A stretch of DNA of 64,000 nt from NCBI GenBank assembly GCA_018398585.1, contig JAGTTD010000001.1, positions 7,194,501 through 7,258,500 on the forward strand. The letters run 5' to 3'. The stretch comes from Simmondsia chinensis (Eukaryota; Streptophyta; Magnoliopsida; Caryophyllales; Simmondsiaceae). Both the position numbers and the translations under genes were made by a program. Positions 40,595-52,169 of this stretch are shown piece by piece. The notes below the pieces were generated by a model. That model worked only from the letters and a program-made list of their open reading frames with translations, made no database searches and was not told the origin of the DNA. Positions within the stretch are counted from its first letter, which is position 1. The number at the start of each line of letters is the position of its first letter.

Positions 40595-41153
40595 ATTTTC
40601 TTTCATTTTCCAGTATTTTTGTTGGACTTTCTTCAATTCACGTTTATGTTCAAATTTATGTTGAAATATAAAATGAAGTGCTACAATGTTCGATTAATGA
40701 GTCAAATGCCAAATTAATTGACAAATAGTTTGCTAAAAATACCTGAATCTTCTATTTTAGATTAGTGATTCAACAACTATCAAATAGTGGGGGCCATTAA
40801 AAAAATTACAGCTATATATAAGTTCATAGAAATTATCTTTCTTTATATTATTACAAAATTTTCCTCAAACATCAATCCTTGCATTCTCAAGAGATGCCTT
40901 TTAATATTATAAAGCACTAAGGGCCTAAAATGACTCAAACATCCAAATTCATTGTTTTAACATTCAATTGATTATTTTAATTTATTAGCTTTAATCTTTT
41001 ATTAGAAAAATAAATATTATTTAGACGAGTGACTATTCAATTTCCAATAATTTATTAAAAACAAAATGTGACTTCCGCAAACTAGATTTTCAATAATATT
41101 TCCGACAATGTATGAAAAATAATAATATAAATATAACTATGAAAATAAATGAA
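40595..41153. other. AT-rich intergenic DNA between two LINEs
   Basis: No gene or element seen in this 560-bp stretch. It ends at the L1-A TSD (tcaaattgccta, 41154-41165). Confidence 0.7.
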
Positions 41154-41361
41154 TCAAATTGCCTAAGAATCATCAAATAGTTCTCAAAAATTTCTTTCGG
41201 GGTACCTCCCGTAGAGCTTTCTAGGGGTTTCATACCCTCTCTTTGATTCAATGGGTTTCCATGTGAATCTCACCTATCTTTCTCCCTCTCTCTCTTTCTT
41301 TACTTGTTTTTGGTGAGATTCTCACCTTTATTTCTAATTTTGTGGCTTTGGGGCAGTTTTT

Positions 41362-41610
41362 TTGGTGAGGGTGGTTGGTTCGCTGGTGGTGGTAACTCCG
41401 TTGGTCGTTAGCTGGTGTGGTGGTCATTCGCTGGGTGGTTGTTCGCAGGTGGGGCTGTCATCACTGGTGGGGTGGCCGTTCACGGGTGGGGGTGGTAACT
41501 CACAGTCTGATGGTCATTCACTGGTGAATTCGAATTCGCCGGCATGGTGGTCATTCTCTGAAAAAAGTGAGCTCGCAGGTGGGGCCGCCAACACTGGTGA
41601 GTTTGAATTT
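41362..41610 (+). repeat. GGTGG-rich imperfect repeat at the L1-A 5' end
   Basis: Variants of tggtggtcattcgctggtg and ggtggggctg/ccgccaacactggtg recur about eight times over 240 bp. They sit just before the endonuclease frame. This may be a 5' UTR minisatellite. Confidence 0.7.
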
Positions 41611-41619
41611 GCTAGTGGG

Positions 41620-42470
41620 GGTATGAGTCTTCTTTGTTGGAATTGCCAGGGCTATGGCCAAGCTCCGACAGTTCGAGCTCTTCGGGAGCTAACCCGTTTA
41701 CATAGGCCTAACATTCTCTTCCTTATGGGAACAAAGCAAAAATAGGGGAGAATGAGATCTTTGTTGGAAAATTTGAATTTTACTTGCTCTTTTTTTGTTG
41801 ACCCTGTTGGTATTGGTGGAGGCCTTGCTCTTTCTTGGAATGATGCTGTCAATGTTTCTATTATTGGCTATTGTTTTAGATATATTCTGGCTTGGATCGA
41901 AGAAATTCAGTCCAAGAAACGTTGGTTACAGGTTTTTGTTCATGGTGAACCGAATCAAAGCAGAAGGAGAGAGTTTTGGTCTTCTTTGATCAATGTGTAC
42001 GAGGGTGATGATGTTCCTTTTGCCATTGCGGGTGATTTCAATGCTATCGCGTTAACTTCGAATAAGTTTGGTTATGTTCCCGCTACTTCTTCCCAATTGA
42101 AGTGGCTACAAGACTTTTAGTATGAGTGTGGCCTTGTTGAACTTGAATCTAAGGGCTGTCGATTCTCGTGGTCTAATAAACAAGATGGTATCATGCCTGA
42201 TAAGGTTGCAATTAATGTTGCGTGGATCTCTTTATTTCAGCGGGTTGTGGTCAAGCTCCTCCCGGCCTTCGGTTCCGATCACTCGCCTCTTCTGATTTCC
42301 TTAAATGGGGACTACCGTATATCAAGATTTGTGTTTAAATTTGAGTCCAAATGGTTACTTAATCGTGAGCGTGCCCAAACTGTTAGCAAGGAATGGGGAA
42401 CTCTCACCCGGGTAGGGGTATGTTGGGCCTCCAGATCAGGCTCAACCGATGTAAAAGAGGTCTGATGCGG
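41620..42470 (+). pseudogene. L1-A endonuclease domain
   Basis: Reads SLLCWNCQGYGQAPTVRALR, then RPNILFLMGTKQK and stop; after the stop, FVDPVGIGGGLALSW, FVHGEPNQSRRREFW, FAIAGDFNAI and FGSDHSPLLI. The motifs WNCQG, E/TK(Q) at the usual ETK(Q) position (here GTK, the catalytic Glu is replaced by Gly), GDFN and SDHSP define a plant L1 endonuclease. Two in-frame stops (41743 and 42118) split it. Confidence 0.87.
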
Positions 42471-42656
42471 TGGAGTAAAAAGGACAGAAGGACATGCCTA
42501 GTTGAAGCTGCTTGTATTTTTGACAAGTTATCCGAAATTCAGAGCCGATCTCAATTCCCATCGGATAGAATGGAAGAGGATGAGCTGAGATCCAAACTTG
42601 ATAAGCTATGGGAAGAAGAAGAACAGCACTGAAAACAGAGATCGAGAATTGACTGG

Positions 42657-43900
42657 TTGAAGTTGGGAGATCAAAACGTGGGGTTTTTCCATGCTTCTAC
42701 TATGATTCGTAGATGCCGAAACCGTATCTCGGGACTATGTAATGACGCTGGTCAATGGATTGAGGATGAGGATAATATTAACCGACTCGTCACTGATCAT
42801 TTTCGATCTGTTTTCAGTGCAGTGCAGGGAGAATGTATTGATGATGTGGTTCATGTGTGCTTGCAGATGGTTTCTACTCAATGCAATGCAACAATCACTG
42901 CTCCAGTTTCCTGTCATGAGATTAAAGCGGCTATTGATCAACTTGGGAGTCTAAAAGCCCCTAGCCCTTATGGTTTCCTAGGTATTTTTTGTAAAGAGTT
43001 CTGGGATATTGTTGGCCCTGAAGTGTGTAACGCTATTCGGCATTTCTTTGAAAATGGCGATCTCCTTGAATCTTTTAACCAAAAAATTATTGCTCTTATC
43101 CCAAAAAACCAATCCCCTGAACAAATGGCTCACTTTAGACCTATTAGTTTATGCAATTTTTCATACAAGATAATCTCTAAGATTCTGACTAATAGACTAC
43201 AACCTTTTTCTCCCTTCCCTTAAATTTCCCTATCAGGGAGCCTTCACGGCTGGTAGACACATACAAGATAATATCATTCTGGCCCATGAAACTTTTCATG
43301 GTATGAACAGAAAGAAAAAGGGAAGGGTGGCGGTAATGGCTCTTAAAATTGATCTTTCAAAGGCCTATGATTAGGTTAATTGGGAGTGTTTGGAAAAGCT
43401 TCTCCTTTCCATGGGTTTTGAGGGTAAATTTATTTCGTGGGTCATGACTTGTGTTCGTACTGTGTCTGTTAGCCTTGTTATTAATGGGGTCAAGCTCCCC
43501 GCTTTTCCTATACATCGTGGCATTAGACAGGGTGATCCTTTTTCGCCCAACCTTTTTATTTTGTTGATGGAGATTTTCTCAAGATTAATTGAGAGGGCCG
43601 TGGGGGCGGGTGGCTGGAGCCCTTTTCGTATTTCCCCGCACTCTCCTTATTTATCTCATCTCTTTTTTCACGGATGATTGCCTCAGGTTCTGTGAGGCTA
43701 ATCTTAATGTGGTGAAAGAGGTCAAAAGGGTCATTAATATGTTCTATGGTGCATCGGGTCAATCTGTGAATTTTGCCAAATCCTCGGCCTACTTCTCTTC
43801 CAACTCTAATAGAGAGCTACACCATTCGTGCTTTGCTAAGTTGGGGGTTGGCGCATTTAGGGATGGGGACACATATCTCGGTCTTCAAGTTTTGTGGAGT
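42657..43900 (+). pseudogene. L1-A reverse transcriptase
   Basis: Reads KLGDQNVGFFHASTMIRRCR, LKAPSPYGFLGIFCKEFWD, IALIPKNQSPEQMAHFRPIS, ALKIDLSKAYD then stop at 43375, MGFEGKFISWVM, GIRQGDPFSPNLFILLMEI and HLFFTDDCLRFCEANL. The usual FADD box is FTDD: an A-to-T residue change beside the two catalytic aspartates, which are kept. Frame breaks occur at about 43222 and 43650. Confidence 0.88.
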
Positions 43901-43919
43901 CGTGAAAAGTAAGCGGCCC

Positions 43920-44455
43920 TTAGCTTTCTGTTGGATCGGGTATGGCATAAAATTTCGGGTTGGAAGTCCTCCCTTCTCTCTTTTGCTGGTCGAGAAGTGT
44001 TAATTAAAGCCATTATTTCTGCAACACCGCAATATGTCTTTCACTGTTTCAAAATTCCGAAAACCATTGCTGGGAAGATTAACAGTATGATTGCCAAATT
44101 TTGGTGGAGGGGAAAGATTGATGAGGATAATCACATACATTGGATGGGCTGGAATAATCTTTCTAAACCTAAGGGTTTAGGTGGATTGGGGTTTAGGGAC
44201 ATGGAAGGAATGAACATTGCCTTGCTAGCTCACCGAGCTTGGAGAATCTATGACAACCCGGATGCTTTTTGGGTTCGTGTCCTAAAGGACCTTTATTTTC
44301 CTGATGGTGACTTCCTTGGGGCTTGCTTAGGCTCTAGACCTTCTTGGTTTTGGAGGAGTGTATCGAAAGGGTGAGATCACCTTAAGAAGGGGCTGGCTTG
44401 GAATGGTAAGAGGATCAATGTGTGGAATGATGCTTGGATTCTAGGTTTTATTGAC
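43920..44455 (+). pseudogene. L1-A region between RT and zinc-binding domain
   Basis: Open at 43931-44374: WHKISGWKSSLLSFAGREVL, ATPQYVFHCFKIPKTIAGKI, FWWRGKIDEDNHIHWMGWNN, LGGLGFRDMEGMNIALLAHR. These blocks are standard for plant L1 ORF2 downstream of the RT. The region then runs into the C25/A14 tract. Confidence 0.85.
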
Positions 44456-44458
44456 CCC

Positions 44459-44489
<31 letters not shown>

Positions 44490-44493
44490 AAAA
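44455..44493. repeat. C25-A14 homopolymer pair inside L1-A
   Basis: 25 consecutive C (44455-44479) followed by 14 A interrupt the L1 coding region between RILGF(I)D and the next readable block. This may be a replaced segment, a real expansion, or a sequencing/assembly fault. Confidence 0.9.
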
Positions 44494-44499
44494 CATATG

Positions 44500-45695
44500 T
44501 CTACCGCGCCCAATGCCAAAGGGTTGTGGATCTTATTTGCCCTGCTTCGAGGTCTTGGAATGTTGATGCTTTTAATATCCACTTTCCTAAAAATTTGGTT
44601 GAAACTATCCGGACTATACCAATTTCTAATCCTACAATTGATGACCGTCTTATTGGAAATAGGATTCTAGAGGCATTTATCGTGTTAAACAGGGTTATGC
44701 TCAATGGTGGCACACTAGGTCATGTGCGGATAAATGAATTTAGGCGTCGTCCTCTTTCTTTCTTGAAAAGAAAGCGCTTAGCCGATTATGGAACGCTCCC
44801 ATGTTACTCCGTATCCGTTTATTCCTATGGCATGTTCTATTTGAGGCTATCCCATCAAATGTAAATTCAGCCAAGAGAATCTAATCCTTTTCTCCCCTTT
44901 GCCCCCGTTGCTTGATTGAAAGTGAGACTTCGGATCACATTATCTTTCTTTGTCCGTTTGCTAAAGCTGTTTGGTTCGCATCTAAGATTGGTTATCATCC
45001 ATTGGCTGATGGGTTTTAGGGCTTCCCAGGGTGGTGGAATTCTGTTGTTTCTTCCTTTTCTGATGATCATTATCTGTTGGCCAAGATTATTTGTACTTGT
45101 TGGTGGATATGGAAATCTTGATGCAGGTTGATTTTTGATGGGATTTTGGATTATCCTCAGTGGGTGGCTCGTCATGCTTGTACCAAGGCACTTGAGACTC
45201 TCTCTAGCCATGATGATCTTGCTACTACATGCTCTCACCCGATCTCAGCTTCTATTGCATAGCGTTGGCCCATGCATGTTTGCAAACTTAACATTGATGC
45301 GAGCTGGATTAAATCGTCCACTTCTTCGGGTTTGGCTGTTGTGGTCTGAAATGAAAATACTGAGATTATAAGTGGTTGGTGTGGGTATGCCTTTGCCTAG
45401 TCCGCACTTGTTGCTGAGTGTCTTGTTGTTCGTGCTGCATGCTCGCTTGCCTGTAGTGAAGGTTATCATTTTGTCATCTTTGAATCTGACTGCAAAGAGG
45501 TTATTTCTGTCATTTCCTCGGATGCCCGACCTCCTTGGGAAATTGCTCCTACTGTTGATGATATTCGGTTGATGTTATCTTTGTTTATTTCGTTTTCCTT
45601 TTCTTGGTGCAGTAGAATTGCTAATGATGCTGCCCATTATGTGGCTAAGTTGCATCGAGAGGGGTCTTGTACTCATGACTGGGTGCCTTAGTTTT
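44500..45695 (+). pseudogene. L1-A zinc-binding (zf-RVT) and RNase H (RVT_3) region
   Basis: The zinc-binding part is degenerate: ESETSDHIIFLCPFAKAVWF at 44920-44980. The RNase H domain reads LNIDASWI (first catalytic Asp) at 45287, ISGWCGYAF, LVAECLVVRAACSLA, FESDCKEVISVI and SRIANDAAHYVAKLHREG, ending with VP and TAG at about 45689. Frame breaks occur throughout. RVT_3 RNase H domains are common at the end of plant L1 ORF2. Confidence 0.82.
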
Positions 45696-46008
45696 GAATG
45701 CGTTTGTTAATGATTGTAATAAATAGATTGCCTTCGGGTTTCTATGACCAAAAAAAAAAAAAAGGTCAAATTGCCTAGAAGATGAAGGGACATTTGAGTA
45801 AATGCAAGACAAATTGAAATTTGACAATTAATTTATTAGAACGACTACACATATATAAGAAAAAATAAATCATATAGCAACAAAAATTTCGGAATTGACA
45901 GTAGGGTAGCAACGCTTTGCAGGGCAGCAGATGAAGCCGTATATATACACACGTAGGCGGCCATCATTTACATAGTAGCCCAGTTTGTATAATTAAGGAA
46001 ATTAAGGA

Positions 46009-46175
46009 AGTAGAAAGTCATGAATGTACGAATAAGTATGTTGAAAACTAAAATTTGATTAAGAGTTCTTTAAGGGTCCTGTATCTTTATTTTCTCTATT
46101 TGACATTTTCATGATTTAGGCATGAAAGGAACAGAAAAAGTCATGAGTGTGTGAATGAGTATGTTGATATGTTCT
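46009..46175 (-). repeat. Inverted, isolated 1.4 units of the ~120-bp satellite
   Basis: Reverse complement matches the tandem array at 48480-49845: gaaagtcatga, gaatragtatgttga, gtctttaagggtcctgtatc, tatttgacattttcatg and catgaaagg appear in the order expected for one unit plus part of the next. Confidence 0.85.
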
Positions 46176-46261
46176 TTTTCATTGTCAACGTGAATAGTGA
46201 TGAAGTTGAAACTTTTTCATGTATCCCTACCATATAGGGTTACAATAGATTGGGGTGTTGG

Positions 46262-46375
46262 CATTCTTACCCCAATTCTTCAACATACATTTCCAGTGCC
46301 CCAAGAGCTCCCGTCTAAGCAAGGTCTGGAGGTGGATGTATGCAGCCTTACCCCCATCCTCTAGCTCAATATTCA
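46262..46375 (-). repeat. Short RTE 3' UTR fragment
   Basis: Words agagctcccgtctaagcaagg, tctggaggtggatgtatgcagccttaccccc parallel the reverse complement of the RTE 3' end (gggctcccg...agggtctgg...gtacgcagccttccccc). No TSD was found. An adjacent ttggggt...accccaa inverted pair is at 46250-46277. Confidence 0.65.
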
Positions 46376-46439
46376 TATCTTATTCAAAAGTTAAAAAGAT
46401 ATAATAAAGTTTTTTTATGTAATTAATGTGGTTTATTAA

Positions 46440-47082
46440 TACTTTCTCTGAAAAGAAAATATAATTTATAAAGGTATGGATGATGGTGACATGTCTAGTG
46501 GAGGAGATGCAACATTGGATCTTTTGTCATGGTGTAAATCATAGGGTATGTGTTTGGTTGGATGTCAATTTCTTCCGGTTTTATTATTATGCTTGGTGAC
46601 AATAAATATTTATGAATTAATATCTATGTTCTTATTTTATTATATCATACATGAAATTATTTTTAAATTGTATGTCTAGTTTGCATTTTACAAGGAAATT
46701 AATTATTTTACAGGAAAGGTACGAGGATGAGTACTATGTGGTACATGAAGATGATTCATGCACAGATGAATTTGATCTTGATGTGTGGAAAGTTGCTGCG
46801 GATTCTTCCTCCAGAGATCATATAAATGAACTCACTCTAAAGAAGAAACTCACATAGGTTCAATGTTCTCATTTGTACGAGGAATCTAGCATCGTACGTC
46901 AGCATGAAGAGCAAATTCAGCAATTGAATCACAATTTGTTGAAGTATGGCAGACGAACCTGAAGATGATGAGAACATTGCAAAGCATTGACGAGCGAATT
47001 GGTTATCCTCATACTCTACAACCCTCAAGTGGTCCTCCTTCTGATCCATCTGACGAAGACGATGAAGATGAAAGCTTATGAA
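46440..47082 (+). pseudogene. C-terminal part of a CACTA gene 2-like (TNPA-type) gene
   Basis: Two or three exon-like pieces: MDDGDMSSGGDATLDLLSW (46477 on), ERYEDEYYVVHEDDSCTDEF to ELTLKKKLT (46711-46857), then VQCSHLYEESSIVRQHEEQI (46856 on) and an acidic end SDEDDEDESL with TGA at about 47080. Charged coiled-coil-like and acidic C-termini are common in these genes, and CACTA subterminal repeats follow at once. The assignment is inferred from this context; the N-terminal part is missing. Confidence 0.5.
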
Positions 47083-47409
47083 CATTTTATAAATTGTTAT
47101 TAGTAACTAGATATTAATAGTTTTTATTTTTTTTATTTTTTTGAACAAAGATATTAATAGTTATTTCATATTCGATATTCCTATCATATTTATAGACTAA
47201 TTAGTTGGTATTTTATATCTTTGTATTGACTGATGCATAACTCTTTAATTATACCTTACTTTTTGGCCATTTGATTTGGCTTTATGAAATATTTGGTTTT
47301 TATATTTCAGATTGTGAAATATATAAATTGTTAAAACTTAATTGAGTAATTTAAAATATATACTATTACAAATAAATTAATACAAATGTAATATATATAT
47401 ATATATATA

Positions 47410-48046
47410 TAAATTTTGCAAATTTGCAACAGAATGGTAACAGGTATATATGCTGCAAATTCATCGCAAATATTTTCTAATTTTTATAATTGTACCCATT
47501 TCACTAATTTGTAATGAGCAAAGTTTTTCCAAAGTCGTTGCAAAGCTGTTGTAAATTTGTAACGGATTTGAAACAACAATACCGTTAGAAATTTGCAACA
47601 CAAGCAATAGTTGCGAAATTGTTACAAATTTGCAACGCAAACTTTAGTTGCAAAATTGTTGTAAATGTGTAACGACATCCTTTGTTGCAAATGCCGTGGT
47701 AAATTTGCAACGACTTTGTGAGTATTGTATCCATTGCAACTTTGCAACGGTTATTTACCTTGCAAAACACATTGCAAACTTGGAATGAATTTTCAACGAC
47801 CCTGTCCGTTGCAAATGCGCAACAGATAATGACCTTGCAAATCCGTAGCAAATTTCCAACGGGTTTGCAATGAATTTGGGTCGTTGCCAATTTTCATTGC
47901 AAATTTGTTGCAAATAATTTGCTACGGGGTATTTTGCAACGAACGTTGTTCCAAAGCTTTTTCGTTACAAAATCATTGCTTTTTTTATTTTGCTACGAAT
48001 TTGCAACAGGTTTTATCTGTAGCAATTTCACAATTTTCTTGTAGTA
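47410..48046 (+). repeat. CACTA-C 3' subterminal repeats and degenerate TIR
   Basis: About twenty variants of ttgcaacgg/gttgcaaa/tgctacgg are packed in both orientations, ending in ttttcttgtagta at 48034-48046. Reversed, the tip reads TACTACAAGAAAA, one base from CACTACAAGAAAA. The motif set differs from CACTA-A/B (tcggcg), so this is another family. Confidence 0.8.
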
Positions 48047-48480
48047 CCCAAGCCCATGAGAGGCCTAGCGCATCATCCCCTCCCAAAGTCCTCTCTCTCT
48101 CTCTCTCTCTCTCTCTTTAGGGACCCCTCGTCTCTCTCCTCCCTAAAGGTCATCTCTTATTTACTTCCTGCTATTTATTTACGCATATTTATTGTTGTTT
48201 TGACCTTTACTGACTTAGGCATCAGAGGGGCCTCCTGCGGTCCAAACCACCGTGGGTCCCTCTAACCGCCATGCTCGTTTTGCAATTAACCCCGAACCAA
48301 ACGCGCCAGCAGTTAACATCTAGTAAGAGCTTGAGTCTAGCTCTCATCTTAAAGAACCTACTTTCCTAATAAGGGGTAAATTGGGTCGGGCTCACCTGCT
48401 CAATTTATTCTGAAACACGTTCTAACTCAAAATATATTTACTAAGATGAGAAATCACATGCTTAACAAGAATTGATTAAT
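48047..48480. other. Flank with (CT)n and LTR-like leader text
   Basis: A (CT) microsatellite at 48093-48116 is followed by sequence (gacttaggcatcagaggggcc, ccgtgggtccctctaacc) that resembles the U5 or leader of some Ty3/gypsy LTRs by impression only. No coding region. Confidence 0.4.
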
Positions 48481-49845
48481 AAGACCAAGTTTCCTATACT
48501 AATGAATGACCCTTTTTCTTCCTCAAACCATGAAAATGTCAAATGGAGCAACTAAAGATACAAGACTTTGAAAGACCTCTTAATCAAATTTCAATTTTTA
48601 ACATACTCATTCACATACTCACGACTTTCTACTTTCCTTTTATGCCCAAACCATAAAAATGTCAAATAGAGCAAGTAAAGATACAAGACCCTTAAAAACC
48701 TCTTAATCAAATTTCAGTTTCAACATACTTATTCACACACTCATGACTTTCTACTTCTCTTTCATGCTCAGACTATTAAAATGTCAAATAGAGCAAGTAA
48801 AGATATAAGACCCTCAAAAACCTCTTAATCTAATTTTAATTTTCAACATACTCATTCACACACCTGTGACTTTCTCCTTTCCTTTCTTGCCCAAACAATG
48901 AAAAATGTCAAATAAAGCAAGTAAAGATACAAGACCCTTAAAGACCACTTAATCTAATTTTAGTTTTCATCATCCTTATTCACACTCATGACTTTTTTTT
49001 TTTTTTTTTTTTTATCACTATACACTCATAACTTTCTCATTTCCTTTCATGCTTAAACTATGAAAATGCCAAATAGATAGATACGAGACCCTTAAAGACT
49101 TCTTAATCTATTTTCAGTTTTCAATTTACTCGCGTATTCACACACTCATGAGCTTCTCCTTCCCTTTCATGTACAAACCATAAAATTGTCAAATAGACCA
49201 AGTAAAGATACAAGGCCCTTAAAGACCTCTTAATCTATTTTAAAACCCTTATTCACACTCATAAATTTCTCCTTCCCTTTCATGCTCAAACCATGAAAAT
49301 GTCAAATAGAGTAAGTAAAGATACAAGACCCTTAAAAACTCTTAATCTTTTTTTAGTTTTAAATATACTCATTCACACCTTCATGACTTTCTCCTTCCCT
49401 TTCATGCTCCAACCATGAAAATGTCAAATAGAGCAAGTAAAGATAAAAGACCCGTAAAGACCTCTTAATCTATTTTCAATTTTAAACATACTCATTTACA
49501 CATTCAAGACTTTCTTCTTTCCTTTCATGCTCAAACCATAAAAATGTCAAATAGAGCAAGATACAAGACCCTTAAAGACCTCTTAATCTATTTTCAATTT
49601 TCAACATACACATTCACACACTCATGACTTTCTCCTTCCCTTTCATGCTTAAACCACAAATAGAGCAAGTAAAGATACAAGACCTTTAAAAACCTCTTAA
49701 TCTAATTTGAGTTTTCAACATACTCATTCACACACTCATAAAGTTTTCCTTCCCTTTCATGCTCAAACCATAAAATGTCAAATACAGCAAGTAAAGATGT
49801 AAAATGCTTAAAGACCTCTTAATCTATTATCAGTTACCAACAACT
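48480..49845 (+). repeat. Satellite-like tandem array, about 11 units of ~120 bp
   Basis: The word aaatgtcaaatagagcaagtaaagatacaag recurs at about 48534, 48656, 48779, 48902, 49061, 49181, 49295, 49418, 49541, 49650 and 49771, each followed by cccttaaagacctcttaatc, tcaacatactcattcacacac and ctttctccttccctttcatg. Spacing is 109-125 bp with one longer unit that contains a T24 tract (48987-49012). Units are diverged, so the array is not recent. Confidence 0.92.
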
Positions 49846-50300
49846 CCTTTGGTTCATGTTAATCATCCATCACCCCGCACCCCTACCCCCCCCCCCCCCC
49901 CCCCCCCCTCTCCTCCTTTTCTCTCTTCATCCATTCAAATACATTTACGAACATACACCCCTCCTCCTACGTTCTTACACTACTCAACAGAAGTCATCAA
50001 ATACTGACCTTAACAAAAATAGCAACCAAACATCATCAAACTCACCAAAAATCAATAAAAGTCACTTCAATAAAACAAAATCTAAACAACACTCACAACA
50101 GCAAAATCAATCCCCCATTTCCCTTGTTTTCCCTAAGCCTTGTGCATTTTCATTCCTAAACATGTTTGTTTAACCATTATTGTTGTAAATAAAATCAATA
50201 AAAGTCACTTCAATAGAACAAAATCTCACCAAATTGTACCTGAAATTAGGAAAATCGAACAAAAATCTAGCATAAATCATTCAAAACTAAAATAATTAGC
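49846..50300. other. Non-coding region with C23 tract
   Basis: Contains 23 consecutive C (49886-49908) and C/T-rich DNA, followed by A-rich sequence with a repeated aatcaataaaagtcacttcaat (50052 and 50191). No gene recognised; the 67- and 105-residue open frames come from low-complexity sequence. Confidence 0.6.
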
Positions 50301-50307
50301 AAATACT

Positions 50308-50750
50308 ACTCACAATGAGAATGGGATACAAGACCAAATCTCCTATTAAAATAAAAATATTGGAAGCGGTGAGAATGATGAGGGTGGCGGGGAAGACAAG
50401 CGGCAACGAGATGGCAAGAGGTCAAGTGGGTGAAGATGGGTTTGTGAGGGTGAGGATGATGATGAGGGCGGTCGGCAATGAGAGTGGCGGCAGTGGTTGG
50501 AGAGGCGGCGGTTAGGTTGGACGACTGGAGAGTGGGGTTTATGAGTGGAGAGTGGTAGGGTTTGTTTGTGAGTGGTTGGAAAAGGGTACTTATATTAAAA
50601 TATTGTAATGAATTTATAACAGATTTGAAACAGTTCAATAGTTTTAAATTCAAAAGTACGATGGATTTGAAACACTAAATCTGTAGCATATTTTAATTTG
50701 TATGGTATTTGCAACGAATTAGAAAGGTAAATTTTTTTTTATCAGTAGAT
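50308..50750 (-). repeat. Possible CACTA end: GC-rich leader plus weak subterminal repeats
   Basis: Leftward from about 50748 (atcagtag) come gcaacgaatt, gaaacactaaatctgtagc and gatttgaaacag words, then a G-rich block (ggtgaggatgatgatgagg) that on the minus strand would be the leader. This mirrors the end-subterminal-leader order in CACTA-A. The TIR is not clean, so the call is tentative. Confidence 0.4.
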
Positions 50751-50806
50751 AGGCAAATTTATTACTATATTTATTTATTTGACATATATTTCATTTATTT
50801 ATGTAT

Positions 50807-51414
50807 ACAACAACAACTACAACAGTCACAGTGCCTCAAGGACTCCCGCATATGCAGGGTCTGGACGGGGTAGGATGTACACAACCTTACCCCCTCAGGG
50901 TAAGACCCTGATGAAAGACTATTTTCGAGGACCCCCAACTTGATAGTTGATAGTTAAAAATGGCATGTAACTAGAGCATGTATAGCATTTATGAAAAACA
51001 TGTAAAGTGTAGAGATCATGAAAAGCATGTAAAGCATGTGAGCATGTAAGCATGAAAACAAATAAGCATGCAAACATAAAAACATATAAGCATGGGAGCA
51101 TAATAACCAGGGCAAAAGGGAAAAGCAAATAAGCAAGAAGGAGAAAGATCTTACATGCGACACATTGCAACAAATAGAGAGAGTATAGCATATAGTGAGT
51201 ATAGGGAGATAGAGAGAGATAAAGTAGGGGGAGAGAGAGAGAGAGAAAGAGAAAGAGAGGGACAGAAAGTAGATAGAGAGAGCTAGCTTTCGTGTACTCA
51301 CTGTTCCTACACCGCTAAATCGGATATCCCTATGCTAATCCTCCACTGAGCTCTATATAGGGCCATCTCTTCATTTAGGTTGAGGTAGGCGAGATCGTTT
51401 CGAATTGGCTCCAT
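50807..51414 (-). mobile_element. RTE-C: 5'-truncated RTE LINE (608 bp)
   Basis: Exact 16-bp TSD tcatttatttatgtat at 50791-50806 and 51415-51430. Antisense tail caacaacaac at the left, then the RTE 3' UTR, and at the right the end of the RTE protein (minus strand DLAYLNLNEEMALYRAQWRI, compare LNLREEMALDRAQWRVSIGV in RTE-B). The 3' UTR contains (GA)n-rich and gcatgtaagc repeats not seen in RTE-B. Confidence 0.93.
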
Positions 51415-51430
51415 TCATTTATTTATGTAT

Positions 51431-52169
51431 GTTTTATATAATAATATTCTATAAAATAATTTATTAATATTTTTAAAGGTCCTTTCACTTTGCGATTTGT
51501 GTTAATTTAGTCATTTTACTTTGAAATGTATCAATTTTGTTACTATTCTAGTCATATTGTGTCAATTTGATATTTAGAGTACAATTTATGTTAAACAAAC
51601 AAAATTTTAATGGTGAACTTTATTTCAGTCTCACATCAATTAGCTCATCTCGTCAAAACCATATAATGGATACAGCAAATGAGTACTACCATAAAACTAA
51701 AACTATATATGTTCGTATACTTCTATAACAAGTACTATATGTTATGTACTTATAACCCGTTATAAGTGAAATCATAGATCAATGTATATGTAAAGCATTC
51801 CCCATGGACAAATAATATCGATACTTAACTTTCACTGTAAACACTAAGGCCACTACCGATCATCCGCGATTGATGATTAATATGATAATTCCTTACGTAT
51901 ATGACTATGTACTACAATGAAATATGAAATATATGATAGCTATATAGTAAACACCACCTTCACATCCATTAGATTCATTGTGATTAGACAAACCTAATTG
52001 TCATATGTAATCTATTGCGTGTACATAGGGATTCACCTGCTTCTAATTCGACAATCTTAACATGCACATACACATCGCTAAAAAAATTTCATTATTTGCT
52101 AATCATAATGAATATTTTTTGTCTGTGTCAATATTGTGTTGTTTTGAAATGCTCTAAAATTTTCAATTA
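51431..52169. other. AT-rich intergenic DNA
   Basis: No gene or defined element seen. A stretch at 51475-51600 with tttagtcattttactttg and gtgtcaatttg resembles 57975-58080 and may be a fragment of the same small repeat. Confidence 0.6.

Larger units (their letters stand above)
41166..45765 (+). mobile_element. L1-A: L1-type LINE with EN, RT, zinc-binding and RNase H
   Basis: 4.6 kb between tcaaattgccta copies at 41154-41165 and 45766-45777 (extended by a few bases if one indel is allowed). It ends in a 14-A tail at 45750-45763. ORF2 blocks follow the order endonuclease, RT, zf-RVT, RNase H. The ORF1 with CCHC knuckle seen in many plant L1 elements is not found; instead 41362-41600 is a GGTGG-rich repeat. 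Many stops and shifts. Confidence 0.9.

Noticed and set aside
46711..46857. A host gene exon with an acidic protein
   Set aside because: It is followed directly by CACTA subterminal repeats and resembles the end of a CACTA gene 2; left as a low-confidence transposon fragment.
48047..48370. A solo gypsy LTR
   Set aside because: The resemblance is by a few words only; no TG/CA ends with a TSD could be found.
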